This document shows positions 44,256 through 51,846 of a stretch of 64,000 bases of DNA, one piece after another. Within the stretch, counting starts at the first letter, position 1, and each line of letters opens with the position of its first letter. The position numbers and the translations under genes were made by a program. The notes under the pieces were generated by a model. That model did not search any database. It was given only the letters and a program-made list of their open reading frames with translations, and was not told where the DNA came from. The stretch is from Luteimonas galliterrae (lineage in GTDB: Bacteria; Pseudomonadota; Gammaproteobacteria; Xanthomonadales; Xanthomonadaceae), in NCBI RefSeq assembly GCF_023374055.1, contig NZ_JAMBEP010000001.1, forward strand, positions 868,001 through 932,000, written 5' to 3'.

Positions 44256-45356
44256 ATGGCGAAAACAAGCGAAAAATCAGACTGGGACGTGACCGTCGTC
44301 GGCGCCAGCTTCGCCGGCGCGGCCTGCGCCCTGGCGGCGGCGCAGTACGGCTTGCGTGTGTGCGTGCTCGAGCGCAAGCGCGATCCCGGCATCAAGCTGC
44401 ATACCACCGGCATCATCGTGAAGGAGGCCGCGGAACAGACCTGGCTCAACCGCATGCCCGAAGCGCTGTACCGCCGCGTCGAAGGCGTGCGCTTGTACTC
44501 GCCGAACCTGCGCAGCCTGCCGCTGCGGGCGCCGGACTACTACTTCCTGACCACCGACACGCCCAATCTGATGCGCTGGCTGGCCGATGAACTGCACGCG
44601 CAAGGCGTGGAGTTGCGGCTGCAATGTTCCTTCAACGCGGCGCAACGCGACGGTGAAGGCTGGATGCTCGAAGGCCTGGGCCGCACGCGCTATCTGGTCG
44701 GCGCCGACGGCGCGAAGTCGCGCGTCGCGCAGCGCGCCGGGCTCGGGCGCGTGCGGGATTTCCTGTATGGCATCGAATACGAGTTCGCCGGCGCGCGATT
44801 GCGCGAAGCCGACGCGCTGCATTGCTTCATCAGCAAGCGCTACGCGCCCGGCTACATCGGCTGGGCGACGCAGAATCCGACCGGCGTGCAGGTAGGGCTT
44901 GCATTGCGGCATCGCAGCGCCGGCACGCAGGGGCCGGACATCGACGGCTTCCTCGATTGCATCCGGCCGCTGATCGGACTGTCCGCAGGCGTCGAAGCCA
45001 GCGCGACGCGCGCCGGACTCATCCCTTGCGGCGGACCGGTATCGTCGATATCCGCGCCAGGCGTGATGCTGGTCGGCGATGCGGCCGGCATCGTCTCGCC
45101 GGTCACCGCCGGCGGCATCCATTCGGCATGGAAGCACGGCTGGGCGGTCGGCGAGGCCATCGCCAGGCACATGCGGCATGGCGGACCGCCGCCGGAACGC
45201 GTCGCTGCGCAGGCCGCACCGCGCTTTCGGCTGAAACGCGTGCTGCGCGGTGCGTACGACCGCTTCCAGGCGGATTGGCCTTTCGACATGTTGTTGGATT
45301 CGGCGCCGCTGCGATGGGCTGCGGAACGGATCTATTTCCATCGACGCGGAGCCTGA
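44256..45356 (+). CDS. FAD-dependent oxidoreductase, geranylgeranyl-reductase-like
   Basis: This 366-residue flavoprotein has the N-terminal dinucleotide motif VTVVGASFAGAACALAAAQYGLRVCVLER, a middle YLVGADGAKSRVAQRAGL, and the second FAD motif VMLVGDAAGIVSPVTAGGIHSAWKHG. This layout is shared by geranylgeranyl reductases and related monooxygenase-fold enzymes that act on lipids or aromatic products. The start at 44256 is preferred; the longer frame from 44172 adds sequence without family features. A small membrane protein gene begins 6 bases after it. Substrate is unknown. Confidence 0.82.
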   Translation: MAKTSEKSDWDVTVVGASFAGAACALAAAQYGLRVCVLERKRDPGIKLHTTGIIVKEAAEQTWLNRMPEALYRRVEGVRLYSPNLRSLPLRAPDYYFLTTDTPNLMRWLADELHAQGVELRLQCSFNAAQRDGEGWMLEGLGRTRYLVGADGAKSRVAQRAGLGRVRDFLYGIEYEFAGARLREADALHCFISKRYAPGYIGWATQNPTGVQVGLALRHRSAGTQGPDIDGFLDCIRPLIGLSAGVEASATRAGLIPCGGPVSSISAPGVMLVGDAAGIVSPVTAGGIHSAWKHGWAVGEAIARHMRHGGPPPERVAAQAAPRFRLKRVLRGAYDRFQADWPFDMLLDSAPLRWAAERIYFHRRGA

Positions 45357-45362
45357 CCGGCG

Positions 45363-45932
45363 ATGGACGGCGAATTCGTCGAATGGCGCCAGGCGATAGG
45401 TTCGTTCTTCTGCGACGCGATGCGCGCCGTCGGTACGGTGCTCGCCGTGCACCTATGGCTGGCGCTGAACGTGATGCTGGCGATCAACCCGCTGTTGGCG
45501 CTCATCTATGCGGTATTCCCGCCCGTGCTGCTGTTCGCGGCGATGGACGATCTGGCGAAGTTCACGACGTTTTCGCTGTGGGCGGCAGGCGTCTACTTCT
45601 TCAGCCTGTCGGCGATCTGCATCTTTTTCGGACGGCGCCTGCTCGCGGCGCCGGCTATCGCCTATTTCTTCTATCTGCCCTTCTTCGCTGTCTGGCTTCC
45701 CCTTTTTTCTGGAGAAATCGTACGCGCGGCGGCCATGCATGCGGCCCTGATCGTCGCAGGGCCGGAGTGCTACGAAACCTCGAGCTTGATGGCTTCCCTG
45801 CACGACCGCGGCGAGCATGCACAGTCGCACGCCTGGATGGTCAAAAACGGCGACCGCTACCTCTGGAGCTATCGCGAGTTTCGTTTCGTCGCCGATTCGC
45901 GACCCGAATCGAGCGGCGGTGTTTGCCGCTGA
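45363..45932 (+). CDS. Hypothetical membrane protein, 189 residues
   Basis: It has three or four hydrophobic segments (VGTVLAVHLWLALNVMLAIN, LLALIYAVFPPVLLFAAM, FSLWAAGVYFFSLSAICIFF, APAIAYFFYLPFFAVWLPLF). A soluble C-terminal part of about 65 residues carries HAWMVKNGDRYLWSYREFRF. It begins 6 bases after the FAD oxidoreductase stop and is probably co-transcribed with it. No family was recognised. The C-terminal tail contains a lone Cys near the end. Confidence 0.65.
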   Translation: MDGEFVEWRQAIGSFFCDAMRAVGTVLAVHLWLALNVMLAINPLLALIYAVFPPVLLFAAMDDLAKFTTFSLWAAGVYFFSLSAICIFFGRRLLAAPAIAYFFYLPFFAVWLPLFSGEIVRAAAMHAALIVAGPECYETSSLMASLHDRGEHAQSHAWMVKNGDRYLWSYREFRFVADSRPESSGGVCR

Positions 45933-45973
45933 GGCCGATGCGGCGCGCGCCGGGTTGATGGAGCCAACCCAGC

Positions 45974-46771
45974 CTACGAAAGCGTAAAGGCGTCTGCGTC
46001 GAGCATCGCCGGGAAACGCTCGCGATGCGCGGCGAGTTCCGATGCGAGCAGCGTGGTGGTGACCACGACTTCCTCGTCCGTGCATTCGCTGACCGGATGG
46101 CCGAGGAAATCGATTACCGCGCTATCGCCGGCATAGTGCAGGCCATTGCCATCGGTGCCGACGCGGTTGAGGCCGGCCACGTAGCACAGGTTCTCGATCG
46201 CGCGCGCGCGAAGCAGCGTCTTCCAAGGATAAGCGCGCGCCGAGGGCCAATTGGCGACGTACAGCAGCAGGTCGTAATCCAGCCCGCCCTTGCGTTCGAC
46301 GTCATAGCGGTTGCGCGAAAAAACCGGAAAACGCAGGTCGTAGCAGACCAGCGGGCAGATCCGCCAGCCTTTCCATTCCACCGTGAGCCGCTCGCGGCCG
46401 CCGGCATAGCGTTCGTGCTCTTTGGCATAGCGGAACAGATGGCGCTTGTCGTAATGCTTCAGGTCGCCGTCGGGCGTCGCCCACAACAAACGGTTGAACA
46501 CGCCTTCGTCTGTTCGCAGTTGCACGCTGCCGGTGACGGCGGCATCGAGCTTCTTCGCTTGCGCCTTGATCCAGGCCACCGTCGGCCCGTCCATGGTCTC
46601 GGCCTGGTCGATCGCTTCGTTGCTGAAGCCGCTGGTGAAGGTTTCCGGCAGCAGGACCAGGTCGGTGGTGCCGTGCAGCGGCGCGATCAGGTCGGCGTAA
46701 TAGTCGCGGTTGCCGGCCGGATCGTGCCAGCGGGTGGCGCCTTGGACGAGCGAGATGCGGAGGTTGTTCAC
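45974..46771 (-). CDS. yafV: Omega-amidase, nitrilase superfamily (YafV-like)
   Basis: This 265-residue hydrolase has the nitrilase triad: Glu43 in LLPETFTSGF, Lys in HYDKRHLFRYA, and Cys in CPLVCYDLRFP. The N-terminus MNNLRISLVQG and the ASNWP-like VANWPSARAYPWKTLLRARAIEN are characteristic of YafV/Nit2-type omega-amidases. These hydrolyse alpha-ketoglutaramate or alpha-ketosuccinamate. Just upstream on the same strand lies a YbdL-type transaminase that would produce such keto-amides from glutamine while making methionine from its keto acid. A palindromic repeat pair separates the two genes. Confidence 0.9.
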   Translation of the reverse strand: MNNLRISLVQGATRWHDPAGNRDYYADLIAPLHGTTDLVLLPETFTSGFSNEAIDQAETMDGPTVAWIKAQAKKLDAAVTGSVQLRTDEGVFNRLLWATPDGDLKHYDKRHLFRYAKEHERYAGGRERLTVEWKGWRICPLVCYDLRFPVFSRNRYDVERKGGLDYDLLLYVANWPSARAYPWKTLLRARAIENLCYVAGLNRVGTDGNGLHYAGDSAVIDFLGHPVSECTDEEVVVTTTLLASELAAHRERFPAMLDADAFTLS

Positions 46772-46800
46772 AATGTTTCCAGTCCTTGAACGAGCTTTTC

Positions 46801-46890
46801 GCTTTTTGTAGGAGCGGCTTTAGCCGCGAGCTCTCGATCTTGTTTTTTGGCGGCTTGCAGGAAAAGCTCGCGGCTGAAGCCGCTCCTACA
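46801..46890. repeat. Palindromic repeat pair between yafV and ybdL, overlapping the ybdL stop
   Basis: Left arm GCTTTTTGTAGGAGCGGCTT and inverted right arm AAGCCGCTCCTACAA. The terminal CTA of the right arm (46886-46888) is the stop codon TAG of the minus-strand transaminase gene. Same family as 6963, 32258 and 56063. Confidence 0.9.
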
Positions 46891-48031
46891 ATTTTTGCAG
46901 ACGCTCGATCGCCGCATCCAGCGTGGCTTCGTTCTTTGCGAAGCACAGCCGCGCCAACCGCTGTCCGGCCGGCGGCGACTCGTAGAACGGCGACAACGGG
47001 ATCGCCGCGACGCCCTTCTCGATGGTCAGCCAGCGGCAAAACGCCAGGTCGTCCAGATCGCTTACCGCCGAGTAATCGACCAGCTGGAAATAACCACCCG
47101 GCACCGGTAGCGGCTTCAAGCGCGTGGTCAGCAGCTGTTCGCGGAAACGGTCGCGCTTGGCTTGGTAGAACGCGCCGAGCTGCTCGTAGTGCTCCGGCTC
47201 GGCGTCGAGCATCGCGGCGAACGCGTGCTGGGCCGGGTTGAAGGTGCAGAACACGTTGTACTGGTGCACCTTGCGGAATTCGGCGCTGAGCGCGGGCGGA
47301 GCGATGCAATAGCCCACCTTCCAGCCGGTGCAGTGGTAGGTCTTGCCGAAACTGGACACCACGAAGGTGCGCTCGCGCAGCTCCGGGTAGCGCAGCGCCG
47401 ATTCGTGCCTGGCGCCGTCGAATACGATGTGTTCGTATACCTCGTCGGACAGCAGGAACACGCCGGTATCGCGCAACAGGTCCGCTACCGTGCGCATATC
47501 GTCGGCCGACAGCATGGCGCCGGACGGATTGTGCGGGCTGTTGATCATCAGCATCCGCGTCTTGGACCCGATCGCCTCGCGCACGCGCTGCCAGTCGGGC
47601 GCGAAGCTGCGCGGATCCAGCGGCACGTGCACGGCGCGTGCGCCGGCGAGGTCGATGGCCGGCTCGTAGCTGTCGTAGCAAGGGTCGAGCACGATCACTT
47701 CTTCCCCGGGCCGCACCACCGCGGCGACGGCATTGAAAATCGCCTCGGTCGCGCCGCTGGTGACGGTGATTTCGCTGTCCGCGTCCGGTCGATGGCCGTA
47801 AACGCGTTCCGTCTTTGCGGCGATGGCCTGACGCAGCGCCGGCACGCCGGTCATCATCGCGTACTGGTTATGGCCGGCGCGCATCGCTTTGTCGAGTTCG
47901 TCGACCAGGCGCGCCGGCACCGCGAAATCCGGAAAGCCTTGGCCCAGATTGACCGCGCCGTGTTCGGCGGCGAGTTGGGACATCACGGTGAAAATCGTCG
48001 TCCCGACCTTGGGCAACTTGGTCTGCAGCAT
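46886..48031 (-). CDS. ybdL: PLP-dependent aminotransferase, methionine/glutamine type (YbdL-like)
   Basis: This 381-residue class I aminotransferase contains VNLGQGFPDF, NQYAMMTGVPALRQAIA, VTSGATEAIF, NSPHNPSGAML, and the PLP lysine in SSFGKTYHCTGWKVGY. E. coli YbdL prefers methionine, histidine and phenylalanine; related enzymes use glutamine as donor in methionine salvage. The neighbouring omega-amidase YafV removes the keto-amide by-product, which supports that pathway. Its last codon is read into a palindromic repeat, which provides the TAG stop. It is divergent from the DUF3293 gene. Confidence 0.9.
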   Translation of the reverse strand: MLQTKLPKVGTTIFTVMSQLAAEHGAVNLGQGFPDFAVPARLVDELDKAMRAGHNQYAMMTGVPALRQAIAAKTERVYGHRPDADSEITVTSGATEAIFNAVAAVVRPGEEVIVLDPCYDSYEPAIDLAGARAVHVPLDPRSFAPDWQRVREAIGSKTRMLMINSPHNPSGAMLSADDMRTVADLLRDTGVFLLSDEVYEHIVFDGARHESALRYPELRERTFVVSSFGKTYHCTGWKVGYCIAPPALSAEFRKVHQYNVFCTFNPAQHAFAAMLDAEPEHYEQLGAFYQAKRDRFREQLLTTRLKPLPVPGGYFQLVDYSAVSDLDDLAFCRWLTIEKGVAAIPLSPFYESPPAGQRLARLCFAKNEATLDAAIERLQKL

Positions 48032-48096
48032 GGAAGCGTCCGGCGATGCGAGATTTCCGAGTTTACGGATTGGCGGTGATCGGTTAAACCTTGGCC

Positions 48097-48582
48097 ATGC
48101 AACAAACGGAAAACGAACGCGTCGGACAGCTGCTGTTCGCTTATCTGGCGGCGGACTATCGCTGGCAGCACGAGGGCAGCTGGCACGACTTGCGCATCGG
48201 CCTGCCCGCTCCGGGGGCTGAGCTGGTCTTCGGCGATGCGGGCGAATTCGCGCTGCTGTCGGCTTGGGATCCGCAATCGGTGCCGCGCCCGGAGTCGGTG
48301 AATCGTCGCGCCGACCAGGCTTTGCACGATGCGCTGCTCGCCAGCGGCAGGGTCTTCGTACCGGCGTTCTCTTCCGCGCCCGACCGCCGCTGGCGCGAAC
48401 CGAGCTGGCTGGTGATGGACCTGCCGATGCCCGATCTGGACGCGATGGGGCGGCGCTTCGGCCAACTGGGCATGGTCGCTTGGCGGCGCGGGCAGCCGCT
48501 GCGGCTGCGCATGCTCGCGCCGATGCCCGACCGGCTGGAAGACCCGCTGGAACGACTCGGCTTCGTCGACTGGGTAGAATGA
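48097..48582 (+). CDS. DUF3293-family protein
   Basis: This 161-residue soluble protein reads FALLSAWDPQSVPRPESVNRRADQALHDALLASG, then PSWLVMDLPMPDLDAMGRRFGQLGMVAWRRGQPLRL, a pattern of DUF3293. The ATG at 48097 is preferred to a TTG six bases upstream. It lies 35 bases before ccmA and might share its promoter. Function is unknown. Confidence 0.8.
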   Translation: MQQTENERVGQLLFAYLAADYRWQHEGSWHDLRIGLPAPGAELVFGDAGEFALLSAWDPQSVPRPESVNRRADQALHDALLASGRVFVPAFSSAPDRRWREPSWLVMDLPMPDLDAMGRRFGQLGMVAWRRGQPLRLRMLAPMPDRLEDPLERLGFVDWVE

Positions 48583-48617
48583 GCGGCTAGCCGCCGGACC
48601 GCGGCCTGCGACCCCCG

Positions 48618-49265
48618 ATGACCGACGCCACCGCCCACACCCCGCCGTTGCTAGCCGCACACGGCCTGAGTTTCGCGCGCAACGAGCAAGCCGTGTTCGG
48701 GCCGCTGGATTTCGCCGTCGAATCCGGGGAGGCGCTGCTGGTGCAAGGCGACAACGGCGCCGGCAAGACCACCCTGCTGCGCGTGCTGGCCGGTTTGCTG
48801 CGGGCCGATGCAGGCGAAATCGAAATCGAAGGCCGGCGCGCCCGCAGCCGCGAACGCAGCCATGCGATCGCCTATCTCGGCCATCTGCCGGCTTTGAAGG
48901 CCGATCTTGGCGCCGTCGAGAACCTGGAATTCCTGTGCGGCCTGCATGGCCGCCGCCCCAGGCAGACGATCGCCGGCGCGCTCGGCATCGTCGGCCTGAG
49001 CGGCTACGAAGACGCGCTGGCGCGGCAATTGTCGGCCGGCCAGAAGAAACGCCTCTCTCTGGCGCGCCTGTGGCTGTCTCCGGCGCCGTTGTGGTTGCTG
49101 GACGAGCCTTACGCGAACCTGGACCTGGACGGCATCCACCTGGTCAATCGGATGATTTCGGCGCACCTGCAGGATGGCGGCGCGGCGCTGGTGACCACGC
49201 ATGGCGCATATGCGGCGCCGCCGGTGCGGACGCGGGAATTGGTGCTGGGAGGCGGGGATGCTTAA
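48618..49265 (+). CDS. ccmA: Cytochrome c maturation ATPase CcmA
   Basis: This 215-residue ATPase has Walker [10 protein letters not shown], signature [17 protein letters not shown] and Walker [13 protein letters not shown]. CcmA with CcmB and CcmC drives release of heme-loaded CcmE for System I cytochrome c assembly at the inner membrane. LSAGQ with KKR after it is the CcmA form of the motif. It opens a nine-gene run ccmABCDEFGHI on the plus strand. A large repeat block separates it from ccmB. Confidence 0.95.
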   Translation: MTDATAHTPPLLAAHGLSFARNEQAVFGPLDFAVESGEALLVQGDNGAGKTTLLRVLAGLLRADAGEIEIEGRRARSRERSHAIAYLGHLPALKADLGAVENLEFLCGLHGRRPRQTIAGALGIVGLSGYEDALARQLSAGQKKRLSLARLWLSPAPLWLLDEPYANLDLDGIHLVNRMISAHLQDGGAALVTTHGAYAAPPVRTRELVLGGGDA

Positions 49266-49290
49266 CCGCATGGCCGCACCGCTTTTAAAG

Positions 49291-49448
49291 CCGTCATTCC
49301 CGCGAAGGCGGGAATCCAGTGACTTTCGCTTCTCCATACAGCGACGATGCGATCTGCCATCCCGCGCGCCCTCACCCAACCCTCTCCCGCACAGCGGGAG
49401 AGGGCTAAAGCCAAGTCACTGGATTCCCGCCTTCGCGGGAATGACGGC
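49291..49448. repeat. Nested palindromic repeats between ccmA and ccmB
   Basis: Outer arms CCGTCATTCCCGCGAAGGCG at 49291 and the inverted CGCCTTCGCGGGAATGACGG ending 49447 enclose a complete smaller palindrome of a second family (49369-49404, with CCCTCTCCCGC-ACA-GCGGGAGAGGG at its core). The extended match CCAGTGAC/GTCACTGG shows that the outer arms are one unit split by the inner element or by spacer. Confidence 0.88.
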
Positions 49449-49469
49449 AAAAAGCAAGGCAGATGGCGC

Positions 49470-50153
49470 ATGAGCACTCCCTCCCTGCTCGAATCCGCCC
49501 GCGCCCTGCTCGTCCGCGACCTGCGCCTGCTCTGGCGCCGCCGCGGCGACGCGCTGCAACCGGCGCTGTTCGCCCTGCTGGTGACGATGCTGTTCGGCCT
49601 GGCGATGGGCGGCGAAGCGCAAACCCTGGCGCGGATCGCCGCGCCGGTGCTGTGGCTGGCCAGCCTGCTTGCCGGCCTGCTGGCACTGGACACCCTGTTC
49701 CGCGGCGACGCCGACGACGGCTCGCTCGAACAATGGCTGCTGGCGCCGGTACCGCTGGCTTGGCTGGTGGCGATCCGCGTTTTTGCGCACTGGGCGACCA
49801 CGGCCCTGCCGCTGCTGGTCGCCACGCCGCTGTTGGCCGAGCTGCTACACCTGCCGCATGCCCAGTTGCCCGTGCTGCTGGCTTCGCTGGCGCTGGGCAC
49901 GCCGCTGCTGAGCCTGTTGGGCGCCGTGGTGGCCGCTTTAACCGTCGGCATGCGCCGCTCCGGTATCCTTGTCGCCCTGCTGGCGCTGCCTTTGTATGTG
50001 CCGGTGCTGGTGTTCGGGGCGGGAAGCGTGGCTCGCGCCGCGCAGGGCCTGGACCCGGTCGGCGCGTTGCTGATGCTCGCCGCCGGCCTGGTACTGGCAT
50101 TGGTGCTAGCGCCGTTGGCAGCTGCGGCGGCGATCCGGATCGCGCTCAGCTGA
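49470..50153 (+). CDS. ccmB: Heme exporter protein CcmB
   Basis: This 227-residue inner-membrane protein has six hydrophobic segments. FRGDADDGSLEQWLLAPVPL is the CcmB signature, and the C-terminus is a long Ala/Leu-rich helix. It forms the membrane partner of CcmA. The start is the ATG at 49470, 22 bases after the repeat; the longer frame from 49347 only translates the repeat. Confidence 0.93.
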   Translation: MSTPSLLESARALLVRDLRLLWRRRGDALQPALFALLVTMLFGLAMGGEAQTLARIAAPVLWLASLLAGLLALDTLFRGDADDGSLEQWLLAPVPLAWLVAIRVFAHWATTALPLLVATPLLAELLHLPHAQLPVLLASLALGTPLLSLLGAVVAALTVGMRRSGILVALLALPLYVPVLVFGAGSVARAAQGLDPVGALLMLAAGLVLALVLAPLAAAAAIRIALS

Positions 50154-50191
50154 GGTCGCCACAGATGCATAGCCACCCACCTATCCCCCTG

Positions 50192-50216
50192 CCCTCTTTC
50201 GCCCTGCGCGAGAGGG
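50192..50216. repeat. Short palindrome of the 'CCCTCTCCCGC..GCGGGAGAGGG' family between ccmB and ccmC
   Basis: CCCTCTTTCGCCCTGCGCGA continues to GAGGG and forms an imperfect hairpin of the same family as 49369-49404 and 58584-58618. It ends 10 bases before the ccmC start, over the region expected to hold its ribosome-binding site (GGAACG). Confidence 0.6.
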
Positions 50217-50226
50217 AACGAAAAGA

Positions 50227-50979
50227 ATGAATCCTGTCGTCCGCTGGTTCCACCAACTCGGTTCGCCGCCCTACTTCGACCGCTTCGCCGCGCGTTGGGC
50301 GCCGTGGTCCTATGGCCTGGCGGTGCTGGTGATGGCCTACGGTTTGTGGGGCGGGTTGTTCGACGTGCCGGCCGATTATCAGCAAGGCGACAGTTTCCGC
50401 ATCCTTTACATCCATGTGCCGAGCGCTTGGATGAGCCTGTTCGTGTTCGCACTGATGGCCTTCTATGCCGCGATCGCATTGATCTGGCGGATCAAGCTGT
50501 GCGAGATCCTGGCGATGGCCTGCGCGCCGATCGGCGCGGCGTTCACGGCGATCACACTGGCCACCGGTTCTATCTGGGGCAAGCCGATGTGGGGCACCTG
50601 GTGGGACTGGGATCCGCGTCTGACCACCGAACTGGTGCTGTTGTTCCTGTATTTCGGCGTGATCGGCCTGTACCACGCCATCGACGACCGCCGCGCCGCC
50701 GCACGCGCCGCCGGCCTGCTGGCGATCGTCGGCGTCGCGCTGCTGCCGGTGATCCGCTATTCGGTGGTGTGGTGGAACTCGCTGCACCAGGGCCAGACCA
50801 TCAGCCTGTTCGGCAAGTCGACGATGGACGCGAGCATGGTGCAGCCGCTGATCTGGATGATCGTCGGCACCAAGCTCTGGTTCATCGGCTCGCTGCTGGC
50901 CCGCGCGCGCGCGGACAATCTGCGCCGAGAGTTCGGGAAGGATTGGGTGCGGCAGTCGGCCGGCGGAGGCGCGAAATGA
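50227..50979 (+). CDS. ccmC: Heme-handling protein CcmC
   Basis: This 250-residue inner-membrane protein has six hydrophobic segments. The tryptophan-rich heme-binding motif WGTWWDWDPRLTTELVL is present, together with the conserved histidines in YIHVPSAWMS and NSLHQG. CcmC loads heme onto the CcmE histidine. Its stop overlaps the ccmD start (ATGA). Confidence 0.95.
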   Translation: MNPVVRWFHQLGSPPYFDRFAARWAPWSYGLAVLVMAYGLWGGLFDVPADYQQGDSFRILYIHVPSAWMSLFVFALMAFYAAIALIWRIKLCEILAMACAPIGAAFTAITLATGSIWGKPMWGTWWDWDPRLTTELVLLFLYFGVIGLYHAIDDRRAAARAAGLLAIVGVALLPVIRYSVVWWNSLHQGQTISLFGKSTMDASMVQPLIWMIVGTKLWFIGSLLARARADNLRREFGKDWVRQSAGGGAK

Positions 50980-51146
50980 GTTATCAGAGCTATGTCATCG
51001 CCGCTTATTCGGTGTTCTTCGCCGTGCTGCTTTGGGATTTCGTCGCGCCGCGCGTCAGTATCCGGCAACTACTGAAAGCGGCGAAGACACGCGCGGCGCG
51101 GCAGACGAGAACCGACAAGAACGAGCCGCTGACAAGAGAATCGTGA
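50976..51146 (+). CDS. ccmD: Heme exporter protein CcmD
   Basis: This 56-residue small membrane protein has a single hydrophobic helix (YVIAAYSVFFAVLLWDFVAP) followed by a basic cytoplasmic tail. CcmD stabilises the CcmABC-CcmE complex. The ATG at 50976 overlaps the ccmC stop. Size, topology and position identify it. Confidence 0.88.
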   Translation: MSYQSYVIAAYSVFFAVLLWDFVAPRVSIRQLLKAAKTRAARQTRTDKNEPLTRES

Positions 51147-51156
51147 ATCACCAGAC

Positions 51157-51186
51157 CCGTCATCCCGGCGAAAGCTGGGATGACGG
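51157..51186. repeat. Single palindromic unit between ccmD and ccmE
   Basis: CCGTCATCCCGGCGAAAGCT followed by GGGATGACGG is one hairpin of the family found at 18364 and 54457. It is 20 bases before the ccmE start. Confidence 0.8.
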
Positions 51187-51207
51187 AAGATAAAGAATCG
51201 AAAACCG

Positions 51208-51666
51208 ATGAACCCCACCCGCAAACGCCGCTTGCTCCTGATCCTTGCGCTTGTCGCCGCCGCCGCGATCGCCACCGCATTGGTCGCGCTCGCGCTGCAG
51301 CGCAACGTCGCCTACCTGTACACGCCTTCGGAAGTGCTCAAGGGCGAAGCCGGCGAACAGGCGCGTTTCCGCCTGGGCGGCATGGTCAAAGCCGGCTCGT
51401 TCCAGCGCGCGCCGGGTTCGATGGAAGCGCATTTCGTGGTCGACGACGGCGATGCCACCCTGCCCGTCAGCTATACCGGCATCCTGCCGGACCTGTTCCG
51501 CGAAAAGCAGGCGGTGATCGCCACCGGACGCATGCAGGGCGATGTCTTCATCGCCGAACAGGTGCTCGCCAAGCACGACGAAACCTATATGCCCAAGGAA
51601 GTCGCCGACAAGATGGGGGCCGCGCACAAGAAGCACGATGTGCCGACGCCTGGGTCTGCGCAGTGA
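51208..51666 (+). CDS. ccmE: Periplasmic heme chaperone CcmE
   Basis: This 152-residue protein has an N-terminal membrane anchor ([20 protein letters not shown]) and an OB-fold domain. The covalent heme ligand is His123 with Tyr127 in [23 protein letters not shown] and [17 protein letters not shown] are family stretches. It receives heme from CcmC and passes it to CcmF. Confidence 0.95.
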   Translation: MNPTRKRRLLLILALVAAAAIATALVALALQRNVAYLYTPSEVLKGEAGEQARFRLGGMVKAGSFQRAPGSMEAHFVVDDGDATLPVSYTGILPDLFREKQAVIATGRMQGDVFIAEQVLAKHDETYMPKEVADKMGAAHKKHDVPTPGSAQ

Positions 51667-51674
51667 ACGGAACA

Positions 51675-51799
51675 GCAAATCCCCCTTGCCCCCTTTTTTC
51701 AAAGGGGGGAACAGCAACAGCAGTGCGCTCGCCGAGCTGCAGCAATCGCGGCTCTTTGCTTTCTCCCCCTTTGAAAAAGGGGGGCGCAGGGGGATTTGG
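51675..51799. repeat. Palindromic repeat pair between ccmE and ccmF
   Basis: Arms GCAAATCCCCCTTGCCCCCT and the inverted CGCAGGGGGATTTGGC, each containing CCCCCTTTGAAAAAGGGGG-type cores. It is the same family as the pair inside the glycosidase-like gene at 23128-23238. Confidence 0.88.
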
Positions 51800-51846
51800 C
51801 GCTTTGCCGTCGCACTTCCCCGCAGCTGAGCCGCAAGAGCGCCACC

